NCBI GenBank assembly: GCA_002077065.1
Contig: NAJO01000127.1
Span: forward strand, 1-19,347
Length of the DNA: 19,347 bases
Direction of reading: 5' to 3'
Source of the DNA: Cryoendolithus antarcticus
Lineage: Eukaryota; Ascomycota; Dothideomycetes; Cladosporiales; Cladosporiaceae
Of this stretch, positions 18,502-19,347 are shown one piece after another. The number at the start of each line of letters is the position of its first letter. The first letter of the stretch is position 1. Made by a program: the position numbers and the translations under genes. The notes under the pieces are model-generated. The model was not told where the DNA came from, did not search any database, and was given only the letters and a program-made list of their open reading frames with translations.

Positions 18502-19347
18502 CACATAAGGTCAGCACTAACGCTCGATTTGCAATGAAGGGGTAACCATGGTCTTGGCTACGTAGCAATGAGGCCGCAGAATCTCGCCCGATATCTTGCG
18601 CCCGGAATGCTAGCACAAGCATCCACTCGGAACATATCGAGAAGAGGCTTGTCAGTTTCGGAATGGACATCTACCATACCAGTTGTACGAAATACGATGG
18701 CCTGATCGTGGAACACTGTCCTGGCAGTCCGACTGAACCTATGTAAAACTCTGCCTACCGCGGAATATGCGCTGCTACATGTAACGTCCGTCCCTACGTC
18801 GCGAGTCACCCCGAGAGGCGAGCCATCGGCGTACAATCAGTCACGGAACTCAGTACATACAATAACGAGTGCGAATAATGCATACCGCCGGCGTACTGGC
18901 TCGCTTCCTAGGGTGGCTCGCTACATAGGGATGGACGTTAGCCTATCTCCTTCTCCGCTTAGTGTTCTCCTAGTACAGTGAATCACAGCACGACTGACTT
19001 CTTAGCTACGCTCGAACTGGGTTTCAGTCTTTTAAATGGAGATGTACGAGCACATGGCCCCTAGCTGGGGACCGACGACTACAAAGATTAGCAGTCATAT
19101 CGGTATGCTTAACAAGCCTCTAGAGTGACACGAATTACGGAGTCACATTAGGAAGGCCAAAGATCGTCCTTCCGGATCGGAGATCCTGATATGGCGGCCT
19201 TGTATTCCCCACATACTAACGCGACATGAACTTGATCCCGCGTACAAATATCTGCGCATTCTATCGTCCAGGGCAACGTGTCGAAGTTAGGGTAGTATGC
19301 CATACCATTGATGGTGATGCCAGCTTTAGACCAGTGCCTTGGGATTT
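18502..19347. other. Right flank, no gene recognised
   Basis: Outside the large element I see no coding region with family resemblance. The only structured feature is the 155-bp inverted-repeat element at 18784-18938, listed separately. The remainder looks like host intergenic DNA. Confidence 0.55.
18784..18938. mobile_element. 155-bp MITE-like element with tips matching the large transposon
   Basis: The element is flanked by TA on both sides (18782-18783 and 18939-18940). It has inverted ends of about 41 bp: ACGTCCGTCCCTACGTCGCG on the left and ACGTCCATCCCTATGTAGCG read inward from the right. The outer 12-13 bases equal the tips of the large element, including the same G/A variation at position 7. 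The inner sequence differs from it. There is no coding capacity. It fits a non-autonomous pogo-type MITE that may be mobilised by a transposase recognising this tip. Confidence 0.8.

Overview
The window looks like nuclear DNA of a filamentous ascomycete (Pezizomycotina). Its genes carry short GT-AG introns of 48-81 bp, several with CTNAY-like branch points. The gene families are fungal: ArsH, Acr2, Acr3, a Cys-rich Pca1-type metal ATPase, a CaCA exchanger and a Fot1/pogo transposase. All calls come from reading the sequence; no database search was made.

The main result is that almost all the recognisable content lies inside one candidate DNA transposon of about 15.6 kb (2876-18499). Its two ends are inverted copies of each other over about 545 bp. 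They start with the same tip (ACGTCCRTCCCTGTGTGG), and each abuts a TA dinucleotide, as expected for Tc1/mariner/pogo elements. A full-length Fot1/pogo (DDE) transposase sits just inside the right arm. The remaining 12 kb is cargo for arsenic and metal resistance.

Layout: 1-2875 is a left flank with no gene and a 2 x 39 bp tandem repeat. 2876-3420 is the left terminal arm. 3780-4808 (-) is arsH (3 exons). 5788-6388 (-) is the arsenate reductase acr2 (3 exons). 6389-6988 is a divergent promoter. 6989-8054 (+) is an acr3 arsenite permease gene broken by an internal frameshifting deletion. 8313-11519 (-) is an intact 1050-residue P1B metal ATPase with a Cys-rich N-terminus; its first exon is separated by a 54-bp intron. 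11998-13345 (+) is a degenerate inverted paralog of that ATPase that has lost the catalytic core. 13928-15181 (+) is a Na+/Ca2+-exchanger-family protein (2 exons). 16084-17829 (-) is the transposase. 17955-18499 is the right terminal arm. 18784-18938 is a 155-bp MITE whose tips match the large element.

Together the cargo would reduce arsenate (Acr2), oxidise or otherwise transform arsenicals (ArsH), export arsenite (Acr3) and pump soft metals (ATPase). As sequenced, the arsenite exporter cannot be functional. The cargo therefore appears partly decayed, or depends on another Acr3 elsewhere. Metal cargo is known from fungal Starship elements, which use a tyrosine recombinase. Here similar cargo appears between the ends of a pogo-type element, which I consider the novel feature of the window.
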